This document shows positions 51,556 through 64,000 of a stretch of DNA of 64,000 bases, in pieces. The DNA lies in NCBI GenBank assembly GCA_013396525.1, contig VWYX01000354.1, forward strand, positions 724,157-788,156, read 5' to 3'. The notes under the pieces are model-generated. The model made no database searches. It was not told where the DNA came from and was given only the letters and a program-made list of their open reading frames with translations. Position 1 is the first letter of the stretch. Each line of letters opens with the position of its first letter. Source of the stretch: Chaetorhynchus papuensis (taxonomy: Eukaryota > Chordata > Aves > Passeriformes > Rhipiduridae). The position numbers were made by a program, and so were the translations under genes.

Positions 51556-53864
51556 GAGCATATTATTTTTCCATTGTTAAGAGAAAGAAGACCTTAGTGA
51601 TTTAGATGCATATTGCAATGGTAATTAAATGCAGCAGTTGATAAGTTGAAATGAAAACTGCAGAGTGGAAAGGAGCTCCTTTTAAGATAGTTGCTCTTTT
51701 GTCTTACGTGTAAAACACTGATCTCAAAACCTGAGAAACTATGGTATCTTCACAGTGCTACAAAATTTTAAAGAACAGTTACACCTGCTTTTTGAAGATT
51801 TTTGCACTGGTTTTTTTTCCACAGTTTGTAAAGTGACAAGCTGTTTTTCTCTGAAGGGGTAAGTAATGCCAATGGCGTATTAGAAGGGGAATTGTTGGTG
51901 CATGAAATTGCAGAGATCCTAAGCTTCACTGTAGGTATTTCCTTAGTGACTGTCCATGTGTGCTTTGTACTTAGGAAGTTTTGGTGGGTTGAGTCTGAAA
52001 ACAGCTCATGTGTCACAACTGCATCTCTCCCTCTCCTTTTCTTGCTTTCTCTCACTCATTCCCTCACACACTCAACTCTCGCTGTCTGTTCCTTGGTAGC
52101 AGTGAAAGGCAATGTGATAATCTTAGTGGGATTTCAGGGAAAGGAGTGTCTTCCCCTCAGAGTGGTTAATGTGACTGAACAACTGCAGTACCTTAGCAAA
52201 TGTCTTTTTTGGCTGCAGGGGGAGATGGCCAGCTGCAGGGTGCCAAGCCCTTTGCATGGCCAGACTGCCTAATCCTGCACAAGGTGTATGTTTCCCTGCC
52301 CTGCAGGAGCCTTGCAGGTGTTCGTGTTGCACCTTGCAGGTGTTCAGGTGAGGTAGGGGTAAGAACTGACAGTATGCACGGTACTTTTGCTTGTCCCGTA
52401 TCTTCTCCCCCTGCCATGTGATGGCAAACATGCCTCAGAGAGATGGTAAATTATCACTGCTCCCTCCTCCGTCATGTTGACCAGGTGACTGTACTGCATT
52501 CAGTCAGAGGCTGTAGTTGAAATTCTTCTGTTGATCTCCCCTGCTCTCTCTTGGATAGAAAAGGAAAGGAAGGACGTTTCTGGGACTCAGTACTTCCAGT
52601 TTCTCCTCAGAGATGACCTAGTCCCTTCAGTTGTATCTGAGTTTATGCTGTACATTGTGTAAGTTTTCCTAGCCCTTTGCTATTAGGTTTATGGCTAGAG
52701 AGGGTTTCTTTGTTTTGTTCTACATTCCTGGGACAAAATGATGGCTAGAACAGCTCTTTTTCACACACCTGAAATTACTTGGGATAATTGATCTCTCTTC
52801 TCCAATGATATTCCATAGACTTTATCTAAAAACATCTATGGCTTAATTTGGGATTGACTTAAAGGTGGCTGTACATTACTTTCCAGGGGAAACTTTCTTC
52901 TCCTGACCAGATTTATAAATGCAGTGTTAGCTGGAGCCAGGAGAGCTTCCACTTTCCTTTAGCTCTGCTCTAAATTATGGCATGGTGAAGGATGGTTAGG
53001 ATTAGTTTATTGCACTACATCACTGCCTCCACAAGTCTGATGGCATAAGGGGACAGGTCTAGCAAGGTGTTTAAACTTTGCAGGTTTGGTTAGTGGACCA
53101 AAAAAGGCTGGGGGAGGTTTCTTATCCTGCCTGATTAAATAAATATTTCTATATTTTAATTCTGTATTACAAAATTCTTTTGTTGAATTTATTTCTGAGT
53201 GTTTGCATCTGATGAGTAAAACTTTGACAAGTTTGTGGTGCTTGTCATTTCCATCCACAGAGAAGTTTTCTAAAGAAGAAAGTAGTTTCTCTGAGGCAGT
53301 TACATTTATCAGACCTCAGGTTTTCAAAATGTCCTAAAAGTAATTCTAAGGTTTTGTCAAGTGCATTTCCTTTTGAAAAGAAAAATAAATTGGGCATTTC
53401 TAGTCTTCTAAAAACTGCATGAAATATCCAGTTACAGAGTGGGTTTTTTTCCCTGCTCTCAAATGTGGCATCACTTACCATAATTAAATGAACTAATAAT
53501 GGTTGTGGTTTATCTTTTCTGATTAAAATAGAACTCTGGAAGTAAAACAGAGCACGTAGCACTGGGAAATCAAGTAAATTTGTTTAACTGTGTGTTAGAC
53601 ATTTCATTTGCGTTCTGGATTTTAAATATAATTGTGGAGCCCCATGGGCACAGGCCAGCCACACTTACTATTTTTAAGCCAAACTTACTATTAATATTTT
53701 TAATTTCTAGCACCAAATAAGGACCTAGGGTTTGCATTCTTTAATCCTGCTTTACCTTGTTAAAGATATCAAGAAATAGAACAGTATTTCCATACCCTAG
53801 AACCTGAATCCAGTTGAATACTGTATTTTTATTTTTAAGCAGACCAGAAATTAGCTCTTTGAAA

Positions 53865-54430
53865 TAGAATTATAGAATAACCTGAGTTGAAATGGACCCA
53901 CAAGAATCATCAAAGTCCAACTCCTGGTCCTGCAGAGGACACCCAAAGAATCACACCATGAGCCTGCCAGCATTGACCAAATACATTCAAGTGTCAGGCT
54001 TGGTACTGTGACCACTTCCATGGGGAGCCTGTTCCAGTGCCCAGCCACCCTCTGGAATCCAACCTAAACCTCCCTTGACACACCTTCAGGCCATTCCCTT
54101 GGATTCTGTCACAGGTCACCACATAGAAAAGATCAGTGTCCGTCCCTCCTCTTCCCCTCAGGAGGAAGATGTTGACTGCAGTGAGGTCTCCCCTCAGTCT
54201 CCTCCAGGCTGAACAGACCAAGTGAACTCATCCACTCCTCATATGGCTTCACCTCCAGACCTTTCACCAGTCAGAAATTGCACTTTAAGACATCTAAAAT
54301 ACCTTTGCAGAGAGCAGGGCAGGCAGACCCAAGCCTGATCTGCTGGCATTTCAGATCACCCAAAACGTCCTTGCTTAGGTCCAAACACCATTCTGACCAG
54401 AGCTACAGAGCACTGCCCAGAGTCTGGCCT
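53865..54430 (-). mobile_element. CR1 LINE 3' part, antisense
   Basis: It begins TAGAATTATAGAATAACCTG, the reversed CR1 3' tail. The minus-strand frame between about 54221 and 53994 still reads CR1 reverse-transcriptase C-terminal sequence, including WRRLRGDLTAVNIFL, CDRIQGNGLKVCQGRFRLD and, in the neighbouring frame, HWNRLPMEVV. The part beyond about 54280 is less similar but keeps a CAGAGTCTGGCCTGACCA block near 54418. Frameshifted and 5'-truncated, so not functional. Confidence 0.88.
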
Positions 54431-57400
54431 GACCATAAGTATATATAAAGTTTTGTATCTTCAAGGTATACATTTTATTGCAATTTAATAAAACCAACCA
54501 AACAAAATGCCCATGCACCTCACACACAAACACAACAATGTAAGTTTCAATCCATTTAGTTCTGGTTATTTACCATCATTTTAACTTTAACATGTTAAAC
54601 TCTTAAGCTGTTTTTTAACATGAAGACTAGAATAGTTGGGATATACATGAGGAAACAGTATTTCTGATTTAAGAGAAGACACTTCTGTGAGTGCTTTTGT
54701 ACAAAATATGAATAGCAATAAGGAAATAAGTATTCTCACCTTTAGTGGTTTATAATTTGGCAAAATTAAAGGAATTTATGTGACAGCAAAAAAGAATGTC
54801 TCTAAAGAGGAGACTTGTACTGAATTCTGAAAATAATGACAAAAATTTTAAAAATTATGATGCATCACCAGTGCAACTGAGAGAGATGTCTTTATAGAAG
54901 TTTGGGGTTTTTATGAATCTGGAAGTATTGCTGTTGAGAGCACTAAACTTTTTTTTTTAATTAGTATATTTTCTAGAGACAAAATATTTTTCATTTTTAT
55001 GCAATTGTGTAAATTGTAACATATAATTGGAAGACTAAGATTCAAGATGCTAACACAAAATACACCTGAAAGGAAATTTAATTTTGGCTATTTAATGAAC
55101 ATGTCACAACCAAGTTAGCAAAATGGTCTTTTCTCTTAGTAGGGATGGAAAAGGGAAGAAGCAAAGCAGTCACTAGAGTAACTCTGTCAGTAAGAGGGCA
55201 GAACTCCAGTGGGGAACACTGTAAGAAAGGACATGTACAAATGACAGATGATCAAGCTAAGAATGAAAGACTTTAAAGCTTCCAAATTCTCTTCCACATT
55301 TAATTAAAAACTGTCTTGAATAGTTAGGTTTCAGTTCCTTTTCTAACAAGCTGGAAAAAGCTGTGTTTATTTTGGTATGGTGCCATGACAGAAGAGCATA
55401 ATTGTTATTTATCTTTAAAATTATTTGAAAAACTGAAACAAATAACTATAGGGATTAACATTTTAGGCACTTATTTCATTGCTTTGGCTGTAAACAAAAA
55501 AAGACTGTTGATGAATGAACCATCTTTTAGTCCACTGAACGATGTTATCCCAATAATACTAACTTTGAGACAGGCTTGGTATATATTATTCAGATCTAAA
55601 TAACTTTTTGCTTCGGGTTTATAACAGCATTATAACATTTGTGGCCATTACATACCAAAATAAGCAATTTACCACTGAAGTTAATCTCTGTTAGGGTAAA
55701 TTAAGTGTGTTTTAAATTATATAAAACATGTCCTTTGTGGTCATTGGTGTAATGGGCAGAACAATAATTATTTCAAAAGCTAATGTCACTGTGCTAAAAC
55801 TATTCTGAAGAATGTTTATACCTTTATGACCCAGAGGAAATGAAGCTGTTCCAATGGTGGTTCTGCCTGTTTCAGTGGAGTTTATCTTCTGTTTATGTGT
55901 GCTGGAAGGCTTGCCAGCTGCTGGTCTGAAACATAAACCAGGTGCCTAAACAAAGGCACCAGGCGGGACTGTGAATGAGTTCAGTGCCTCATGGTGCACC
56001 GGAATGTATTTGGGTCACTTTGGGGCACTGTACCTGTAGCCACAGAGGGAACAAGTGGTGGACATGCAGTGTTTTTCTTGTCTTCTCTTTTATAACCATA
56101 GAATGAACAGAATTTTGGAAGTAACTTTAAGATAACTTGCAGAGTGAATGAAAAACTGCTCTTGTATGACTGGGAATGTTACTGTTCATACAAAATATGA
56201 ATTTTGTATGAAGGGGGGGTGCGGGGGTTAATTTCTTTCAAATGGCAAAGGTGCATACGCCAGCAAATTGCAAATAGGATTTATGCTTGCTGTTTTATTT
56301 GCAATTCATTTGTGGTACACTTGACTTTCAGTTTCACAAAATAATTTACATTTGTAAATATTTTCATCTGATTTCATGTCTTTGGCTTTCCTTCAGAATA
56401 GAAGCATGAGTTAAACAAAACTAAAGCTGCAGATAATGAAGCTAGGGCACTTTGTTCTTCCTGTACATGCTTCATATATTTGATTAGGTTTCTTTGAAAG
56501 AAGAAATAGTGCTTCTTTGAGCATGAAGCATACCTTTAATGTTGTCCTGTCCTGTTCTGGTTTTCTTGTATTTACTGGGGAGTTTGTGAATTCTACCCTT
56601 CATTTCATAAACAACTGCTGATACCATCATCCCTGCCATCTGAGGCTTACTGGGTTTGCACAGTGGCCTAACAGACTGTTCAGATCAAAGTGCGGCTTGT
56701 TCTGTTAAAAAACCCAACATTATAAGCCTGTATCAGCAGAGCCTTCTAAAGCTACCTTACAGTCACTGGTGAAAATTACTATAAATTAATGTCCAGGAGA
56801 CTGCTGGTGTTTTTCTACAGGAACTTTAACATACAAAGCACTGAAAGAAAATACTGCGCTATAATAATATAAAACAAAATCCATTTTTGCTTTGAAAAGT
56901 CCATGAAGCATTTAATGTACCATGTAATTAAAAAAAAATAAAGTCAATCTAAACTTTGTCTTCTTTCCAACATTTCCTTTGTAATTAGACCTGCTGAAGA
57001 TTTTCCGTCAGGGCTTTTTCACTGAGCTATGTGTTTTCTGCAAAGTCAACATTTTCCACTGGAAATGGTTGGGATTTGCCTGCAACTGTTCAGGTTTTGC
57101 ATCTGAAGAACTCAAATACAAATTTCAGGTTCGTTAAGGTCTGAGCTACATTTGGGCTGCTACTGTATCCTGGGCACTTGGGGGACCTTTTGGCCCTGTC
57201 CTATTAGAGACTTGTCTTCCCAGATGTACCAATGTTTTCTACTTTTGCACATCCTGGGAGACTGTTGTCCTCTTTATGAAATATTTATGCTCGCAAATGG
57301 TCACACAAACTACAATATCTGTTTAGGAAGCGTAATTTCTCCTTATCTTTAACTATTTACTCATCGGTGGTCTGCGAGACGTATTGGTAGGACTGGTTGT

Positions 57401-60400
57401 AGGAATTGTGCTCATATATTAAGAGATTTTACTATATAAACACTTCAAATGTATTAATATGGTGAGCTGGAGTACAATGTACTTCATATGTCAACTGAAA
57501 AGTTATGTATATAATCCTTACTTGCACAATCAGATGGCAATAATTTGTAAACCTGCAAGAATGTGCTTGATTTTTGATGGTATGCCATGAAATATCATCA
57601 GGGAGAGAGAAATATTTATTTTTCCCCCTGAGTAATAGGTGCAAATGACTGCAACAGTCAGCAAGGACCACAGCAGTGATGGTTTGGTGACACTGGTTGA
57701 TGTATAGATAGCCCAAACATGTTCTGAGCATACCAGCCATGAAGCTGGGGCAGAGGGGACAGTGCTGGGAGACTTGCTGGCAAATGACTGAAATCCTTCT
57801 GCCCAGTGTTTTGTGACTTTAAACTATTTGTCACTTTGAGAAGCTATCCATCACATATTTTGGCAAAAAGTTGGAGGAAAAATATATTTTATTTGTAACT
57901 CTTTTCAGTTTTAGACCTTGACTTCCTATTTCCATTTCTGCTTGCACCCATAATTAAAACAAATTTTTTATACAAAACTCTTCTGGATAAGGATAGCTGG
58001 GAAAATAAGTTTCTGTCTTTATTTTTGGATTGTTCATGTTACTGGGATGGAGTAAGTAAAACAAAAATGTAATGGCAAAATAGTCCTTTTAAAAACAGCA
58101 AGAAAAGCCTTGATTTTTCACATCTGTCAGGCAGAGAAAATCAGAAAGCAGTTGTAGCACACTTACTGTTGTAGGAACTGACATATAACAATATACAACG
58201 TATTAGAAGCATAGAGACAAAATGATAGAAAGGAGGTGAAGGAATATGCTGCATGAGAATATTTAAGTAACAACCATCGTGTTACTCTGGAAATGCTCTC
58301 AGGTCCATCTGGTGATAACTCGGCTCATGTCCAGTGCAGAGCTTGTCTGTCGATCTTAGACGTATGGATATGAGAATGCTCACTAGCAGCCAACATATAA
58401 TAAACAAAGTGATAGATAACATAAACAAAAGTGAAGCCAGGCAGGTTGGCAGCAGAAAATATTAAATCTGAAAAGTAAATCAAAGAAATTCTTTGCTTAT
58501 ATATACAAACTTTCCAGCATGAGGGAACCAACTCTCACCCACCTAAGAATGTTGAATTGCATGCATGTAGCTACAGCATTAAGATACAGAACATGAAAGT
58601 TGGCAACATTGCTAAAGCTGGTAATTCAGGAGGAGGAAAAAATCATGACAGATAAAATCACATCCCTTTCAAGTAGAAATTCCATTCATCTACTGAAAAT
58701 GGACTATGGAAATGGAGAAACTGCACAATATGAAACAAGCAGTCCCTTTTTTTAGATGTCATCTTATTATGCTGCTTTTTCCTTCAGTGGTGTTTTTCCT
58801 TTGCATTTGCTGGACCATATTGTATTTGAACTCCCTGTTCAAGTCTCCTCTTTTCTACTTCATTTTTCCTTAGGTTCCCATGTAAGTATGACTACTCTGT
58901 CACTGAATTTAAGACCTCCTTATCATAGATGAATACATGTTATTATTTTCTGGAGGAATTAGGTTTATTCAGATTCTTTTAAACTTTTGGGTCAATAGAT
59001 TTTTTTCTTTTGAGGACTTTAGACACCATGTCAATGTCAAATAAAGGCTGGGTCATTCCTAAAGACACTTTCAGAAAAGGCAACTGCATCCTCAGCTTTT
59101 ACTTTCTTTAGTTTATATTTTCATATGATTTCTCTGGGATGTCTTCAGATGGTTTTAAACCAAGAAAAGTTACATGCTACCACTGTAGACACTTAGTATT
59201 CTTGAGAAGCTGCCACTTTTTCAAAAAACACATTGATCAAGGATTGCCAAGATATTGAAAGAGTGCTGCTGTCTCAGCATTTTCCACTCTGAAAACCATT
59301 TATTTGTATTCTTTGAAGTTTCTTATACAGGGCTTCGAGCTTCAAGGACACTTTACCTACATGAATCATGTTGTGAATATAAAACAGACTGTTCAAATTC
59401 TTCACTATTGATTTAAAATCAGAGCTTTTTTGCTATTATCCACAACTGAGGGAGAACATAGGGCTGTCATCTGGAACGGTATTAACACCTTTACCAGATG
59501 ACATGGATGAACAGACTGCATGTTCTCAGTGAACACTGAGAACAGTTTGACTTGGGAAGCATCTCCAGGGGCTGTGAACATTGAGCCAGAGGAAGCGGGG
59601 GTCTGAAGATGCAGAAAGTTCATTTTTCTGTTGGCTGTTGCCGTCTGGCTACCAGCTGCAGGTAAACCCATCAATTCAGAATGGTGAATCTGAAATCAAG
59701 AAATAGCATTTTCAGGCAAGGAAATTACCCTTTTGTGAAAGGAAGTTCACATAGTCATGAATAAAGTCCACCATAGGAAAGAGGAAGAAGTAATATATAC
59801 TGAATATTTATCCAACTGAGATGTTGCTGTGCTAAGATCATTAGTCTACGGTAGATATTAAGAACTCAAAACCACACATATACACAGTATGTGTTATTAT
59901 TTTGAACCACTGCTGTGACCCAGCTGCATCAAAGTCAGATTGGAAGAGAAAGGAATTTAATTGCCAGCTGGACAAGCTTGAACTAGAGGGCAACTCTAGT
60001 TTAAGTACAGATGGGACACTTGCAAGCATGGAATGTTATTTTCTCTTTTGTACGTGTGTAACTGCTGTCTTCTCATACAGTGTATAATTTCTAGATATTT
60101 TATAAAGACTATATAGGAAAATATATCATTTGAAGGATGATGGAAAGAAGTAAATTAGCCCAGATGTTTTTATGTCTTACTTAGTACACCTATTGGTTTC
60201 CTGATTATGAACAAAAAAATTATGCTTAAGCAAAAGGACCTTATTTAATTTTTCTTATCATCTCTGTCAAAGGTTTTTGTTTATGTTGATTGAATAGTGT
60301 GAGTGATCCTCAGTAGCAAACGCAAACTGAAAGTTAACTGATTTCTTTAACATTATTTACTCTATATATTTAACCTGGGAATTTTGTACACAACAGAAAA

Positions 60401-63400
60401 TCCCAGATTTCTCTTGGAAAGTAATTAGATCAGTGCAGCATCAGAAAGAATAATACTACTTCTCTGCTTGATATATGATTGCTGTAGCTTGCAAAAAATG
60501 TTTTTTGCTCTTACTCCAGCCATCCTCTGGCCACTTCAGCAGCACAGCTGAGTTTCCCCTGTCTGTAGTTTTATTGCTTGCTTCTGCTTCTGGATAATAC
60601 TTCACGCTTTAGCCATGCTGGAGAGTTCAGCTAATAGGATTGTTCTTATCTGCTAATTGAGACGTCTGTTCTCACCTGCCTTTTTGTTCCCTTGTTAACC
60701 CTTGTCTTGCATCACAGTTCGAGTTGCACATAGTCCCTTAGCAGGCAGTGGTGGTGGTGAAGAGACTGCCAAGTGCTGCTGATTTCTGATGGCTGCTTTA
60801 CCACACACTGGCTAGTGTCTGCATGCAATCACCATAGTGCTTCAGCTTTCTGCTGGTTTATTCTACTATTTTCTAAATTCTTGCACGTTTGGCTTTCATG
60901 ACTCTTGTGCTTCTCTTTCCATTCTGATGATCTTGATGGTTCAGTCTTCAGTGGTTCTGTCTTCTTCCAGCTCTTTCAGCTTTTCTTCTTTGGTATCTGT
61001 TGCTGAATGACATCACTCACATTATTTTAATTTTATGCGAGTTACTCATAAATCAATCTTGCCAATCTTGAATAATTTTCTCCATCAGCATTTTCATCTT
61101 TTTTTAATTTCTTCTGTAACCTTATCTCAAAGGAAAGTATAATATGACTTGAGCTCTCTGGAGGATGAGCTCTGCTAGGTGAGTTCAGGGGCACGTTGCT
61201 GTGGTTGCTGATAAAGTTACTTTTCTCCTCAAGTGAAACTTTTCTGTGCCAACCTCAGTGGCAGTTACTGGCACCATGGCAAAGCAAAGAGGTGGGAAAA
61301 TGTCTGTGTCTCACCTGATGGAGTTCAAGCTGAACTGCCAGAGAAGGTGGCTGGTGCTAATGATCCAAGCTGTGTGCTGGGACAGCACAGTCATGGGCCA
61401 TTTTGTTCCATTTTGCTGACTGTGCTGCCTGGGCAGTAATGTGCTCCACAGGCAGGGTCGCCAGCTGCTGGGTTGGCAGTGTCGCGCTTTTGTTGCAGCT
61501 GTTGGCTCTCATAAAAGTTGGGTTGAGTTGCTACAAAGTTTCTGTTGATGACTGTTCAATATTTAAACTTCTAAAAGGTTTTTTCCCCCCCAATTACTAT
61601 TAAAAAAGAGGCTGCTTTTGTTTCTTCATCCATTCTGTTTTGCTTCTTTAACTTACCAGTTTCTAAAATGCTTTTCTAGACTACTAAACACAACGTATCT
61701 ATGAAAAATAAAGCCTAGATGGAGATTTTTTTTTTTGTAATAATGAGAATTTAAAAACATAAGGAGCTGTGTTCATGAACCAGGCGCTGCTGGTGTATTT
61801 TTACTCTTACAGATCTCAAAATATAAAGAGAAGCAAAAAATAATATGAAATTTGTCATAGTTTTAGAAGAGCAAAAATGTAGTCAGTCTAGTTAAGAGAT
61901 ACACATTTTTCAAAGTGTAGAATTGTTTTCATTAATAACATTCTCAATTTAAATAAACATTTAAAATTTCAGAACAGTTTAAGAAAATGAACTTAAAAAA
62001 TTTCCAATGTCAGATTTTCTTTGTGTAAGTTGATAGTGTAAAATTTCAATTTATAAACTGTGAAATGATCAGTGATAGTTTTAATATGAAAAATACAGCA
62101 CTAGTTATTAGACATTTCAGGGGTCCAATGAAAGTATTCATTTCCAGCTAGATCATGTCTAAGAATTTAGCTGAACATCAATATTTATATTTAGGTAGTG
62201 CAGGAGTTTGAATCATACCTTCTTTCAAGTTCTAAATATGGACCATGTTTACATTAGTGAATCATAAGCGTAGAACTTAGAGCTGAAATAAAATCTTCTT
62301 CTCCAGAGGTGCTTAAATATACATGACCCAAATCTTGGATCCTATATACATAGTTCCGAAAAGCTGTGTATTTGAAAACAAAACCAAACCATAAAAAAAT
62401 TTTAAAAATTGGTATACACTTCTTGCAGTTTCCTGAGAGAGTTAAAAAATTAATTAGTATCATGGAAATGAATCAGTTCTTCACTTCTTATGTACAAAAA
62501 GAGAACATTGCTACCTTTGCATTGCCTTGTGCATTTACTGCCCAATTATTCAGGGTAAATCTTGTTCATCTTAGGATCCAAGTTTTATTTCTTGGCAGTT
62601 GCTATTTGTTTATTTTTAAATAAAGTCCCAACCTTCTCTATACACATCTAGTCTGATATATAGTTTTTTAGACTATATTAATTGAATGGTACAAAGATTC
62701 TGCTGGAGATCTTTGAATCCAGTAGTTTCTTCATGTGTTCAAAACATACAGAATTGCTCTCGAGGACAGGCTGATCACTTCTAGTTGAACATGTTAAGTG
62801 AAATGAAAATGGCGTTTTAAGTTTTGTTTGCAAATTAGTTATTGCCTGGAGTCTGTGCCGATGAATATTTCAGAGCAACTACAGTGGACAGAGAGTAGTA
62901 TGTTAAAAGAAGCAGCAATGAAAGACAAGAAGGAAAGAAATCTTAGCATGTTCACTGTACATCATAAGTTTGTGATGACAGAAGCTCTTCTGAAAGCTTG
63001 AATGAGAAAAGGCACATAATTTCTAGCATTCCTGCTCTTATCTGAAATATGTGTCTTTGCACTGAGATAAAATAGTGCTGGAGTTTGAGGAAAAGATTTT
63101 ATATTGCTAATTGTAGTACGTTGTAATTTAATGTTTTTTGGGAGAGGAGGGGAATGAGTTGATAAGTTCCAGTTGTTGTGAAGTTGAAGTGAAGAAAAGC
63201 ATCATAAATACCAGGTACTGATTGGTATTGGCTTGTAGCGCTTGGGATGCATCAGTGTTCTGTATGTGGTGTCCAGGAGCCTGATCTGGCAGTCAGAGCA
63301 GGGAAGTGTCTTATTAACACTGGTGGCATAATTCAGTGTAGAAGTGGACAGAATCTGTATTGCAAGTTTCATTGTCAAGACAATGACAAGGTACTTTTGA

Positions 63401-64000
63401 ACATGTTTTTAGTGTCTGCCTTTTACTCTTGAAATGGTGCTTTATATTATTTTCGTCTGTTTTCTCTATCTGCCTCATTGTTTTTAAACTGCAATATAGA
63501 ACCTCATTAAATTGAACCAGTCCATGAATGTGCCCTAGCTTTATGTGGAAAAATGTAATTGCAGAAGACTAGTTTTAGAAGTCTTAACTGTAAGTAGCCT
63601 GAAGTAAAAGCAAACACTACTTTTGTTTTAGTGTATCTTTGATATTTCGCATACATCTTTAGAGGACTGCATGTGATTGCATGGCTTTTACATATGTAAT
63701 GCATCACAATAAACATTTCCAGGGGGCTCCATAATTGCTAGCCTGAAGTTTTTAGCTCAGATCTAAAGTAAAACTGATCTTTTGTTGGAGGAAGATGGTA
63801 ATCTCTGATGGTAAGTAGTGTAAATTCATAACTGTTATTGGGAAGAAACCCAGAAATAATTAGTGTGTTGAGGTGTTTTTATTAAATTGTACAATATGCA
63901 TAAAAATTAGTAAAACAATATGTCTTGGCCAGGGGAAGTTTTCTCCCAACCCCTCAATCAGTTCTTAGGAGGGTTTAGATTTCCTCTGGATACTAACCAA

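Larger units (their letters stand above)
2329..64000 (+). other. MPP7: MPP7 gene, 5' part (partial)
   Basis: Four exons on the + strand join in frame into the first 105 residues of MPP7 (MAGUK p55 subfamily member 7). Established for the family: MPP7 is a cytoplasmic scaffold that binds DLG1 and LIN7 through two L27 domains and supports tight-junction and polarity complexes; PDZ, SH3 and guanylate-kinase domains follow. Seen here: intron phases 1, 0, 0 and 0, every intron GT-AG, and introns of 13.8, 29.3, 4.9 and more than 13 kb. No later exon was found between 50806 and 64000, so the gene continues past the window. Upstream exon 1 and the promoter are also outside. The peptide matches MPP7 from memory closely enough to separate it from MPP5 and other MPP paralogues, which differ strongly at the N-terminus. 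Confidence 0.95.
50806..64000 (+). other. MPP7: MPP7 intron 5 (5' part)
   Basis: At least 13.2 kb of phase-0 intron after donor GTGAGG. It holds two antisense CR1 copies (51296-51555 and 53865-54430). From 54430 to 64000 I see no exon, RNA gene or recognised repeat. I looked for the expected continuation of L27-C and the start of the PDZ region and did not find it. GC-richer patches near 55850-56060, 60520-60800 and 61160-61500 have no recognisable content. Confidence 0.85.

Noticed and set aside
59480..59665. Stretch reading LPDDMDEQT ahead of a GTAAAC donor-like site, resembling the region after L27-C in MPP7
   Set aside because: The likeness is a few residues only, a stop follows shortly, and the flanking residues do not match MPP7.

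Overview
This is a stretch of bird chromosome, about 64 kb, holding the 5' part of one multi-exon gene on the + strand. The gene is MPP7, a membrane-associated guanylate kinase (MAGUK) of the p55 / Stardust subfamily. The bird assignment rests on the interspersed repeats: CR1 LINEs, some with the 8-bp CR1 3'-terminal repeat, and ERVL-like solo LTRs of types I know from Neoaves, especially passerines. The DNA is AT-rich, with no CpG island, no operon-like gene packing and almost no long ORFs. That is what large avian introns look like.

Four MPP7 coding exons are visible, with correct splice sites and compatible phases: 2457-2493 (start codon; exon from about 2329), 16273-16391, 45730-45807 and 50725-50805. 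Joined, they encode residues 1-105: the short N-terminal tail, L27-N and most of L27-C. The L27 pair is the scaffold module through which MPP7 joins DLG1 and LIN7 at epithelial junctions. The rest (end of L27-C, PDZ, SH3, guanylate kinase) must lie beyond 64000. The promoter and first noncoding exon must lie before position 1.

Layout: 1-2328 is the end of intron 1. 2494-16272 is intron 2, with one CR1 copy and an unexplained terminal-exon-like ORF at 14902-15049. 16392-45729 is a 29-kb intron 3, with two antisense ERVL-type LTRs, a 1.5-kb sense CR1 and several old CR1 scraps. 45808-50724 is intron 4, with one sense solo LTR. 50806-64000 is the start of intron 5, with two antisense CR1 copies. 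Two LTRs keep exact 5-bp target-site duplications and are therefore solo LTRs.

I found no RNA gene, CRISPR array or clearly new biological system. The items most worth a second look are the terminal-exon-like ORF in intron 2, a pair of near-consensus RFX X-box motifs in intron 3, and the solo LTRs with intact target duplications. Nearly all ATG-initiated ORFs of 60-180 codons here are chance frames in intron or repeat DNA.
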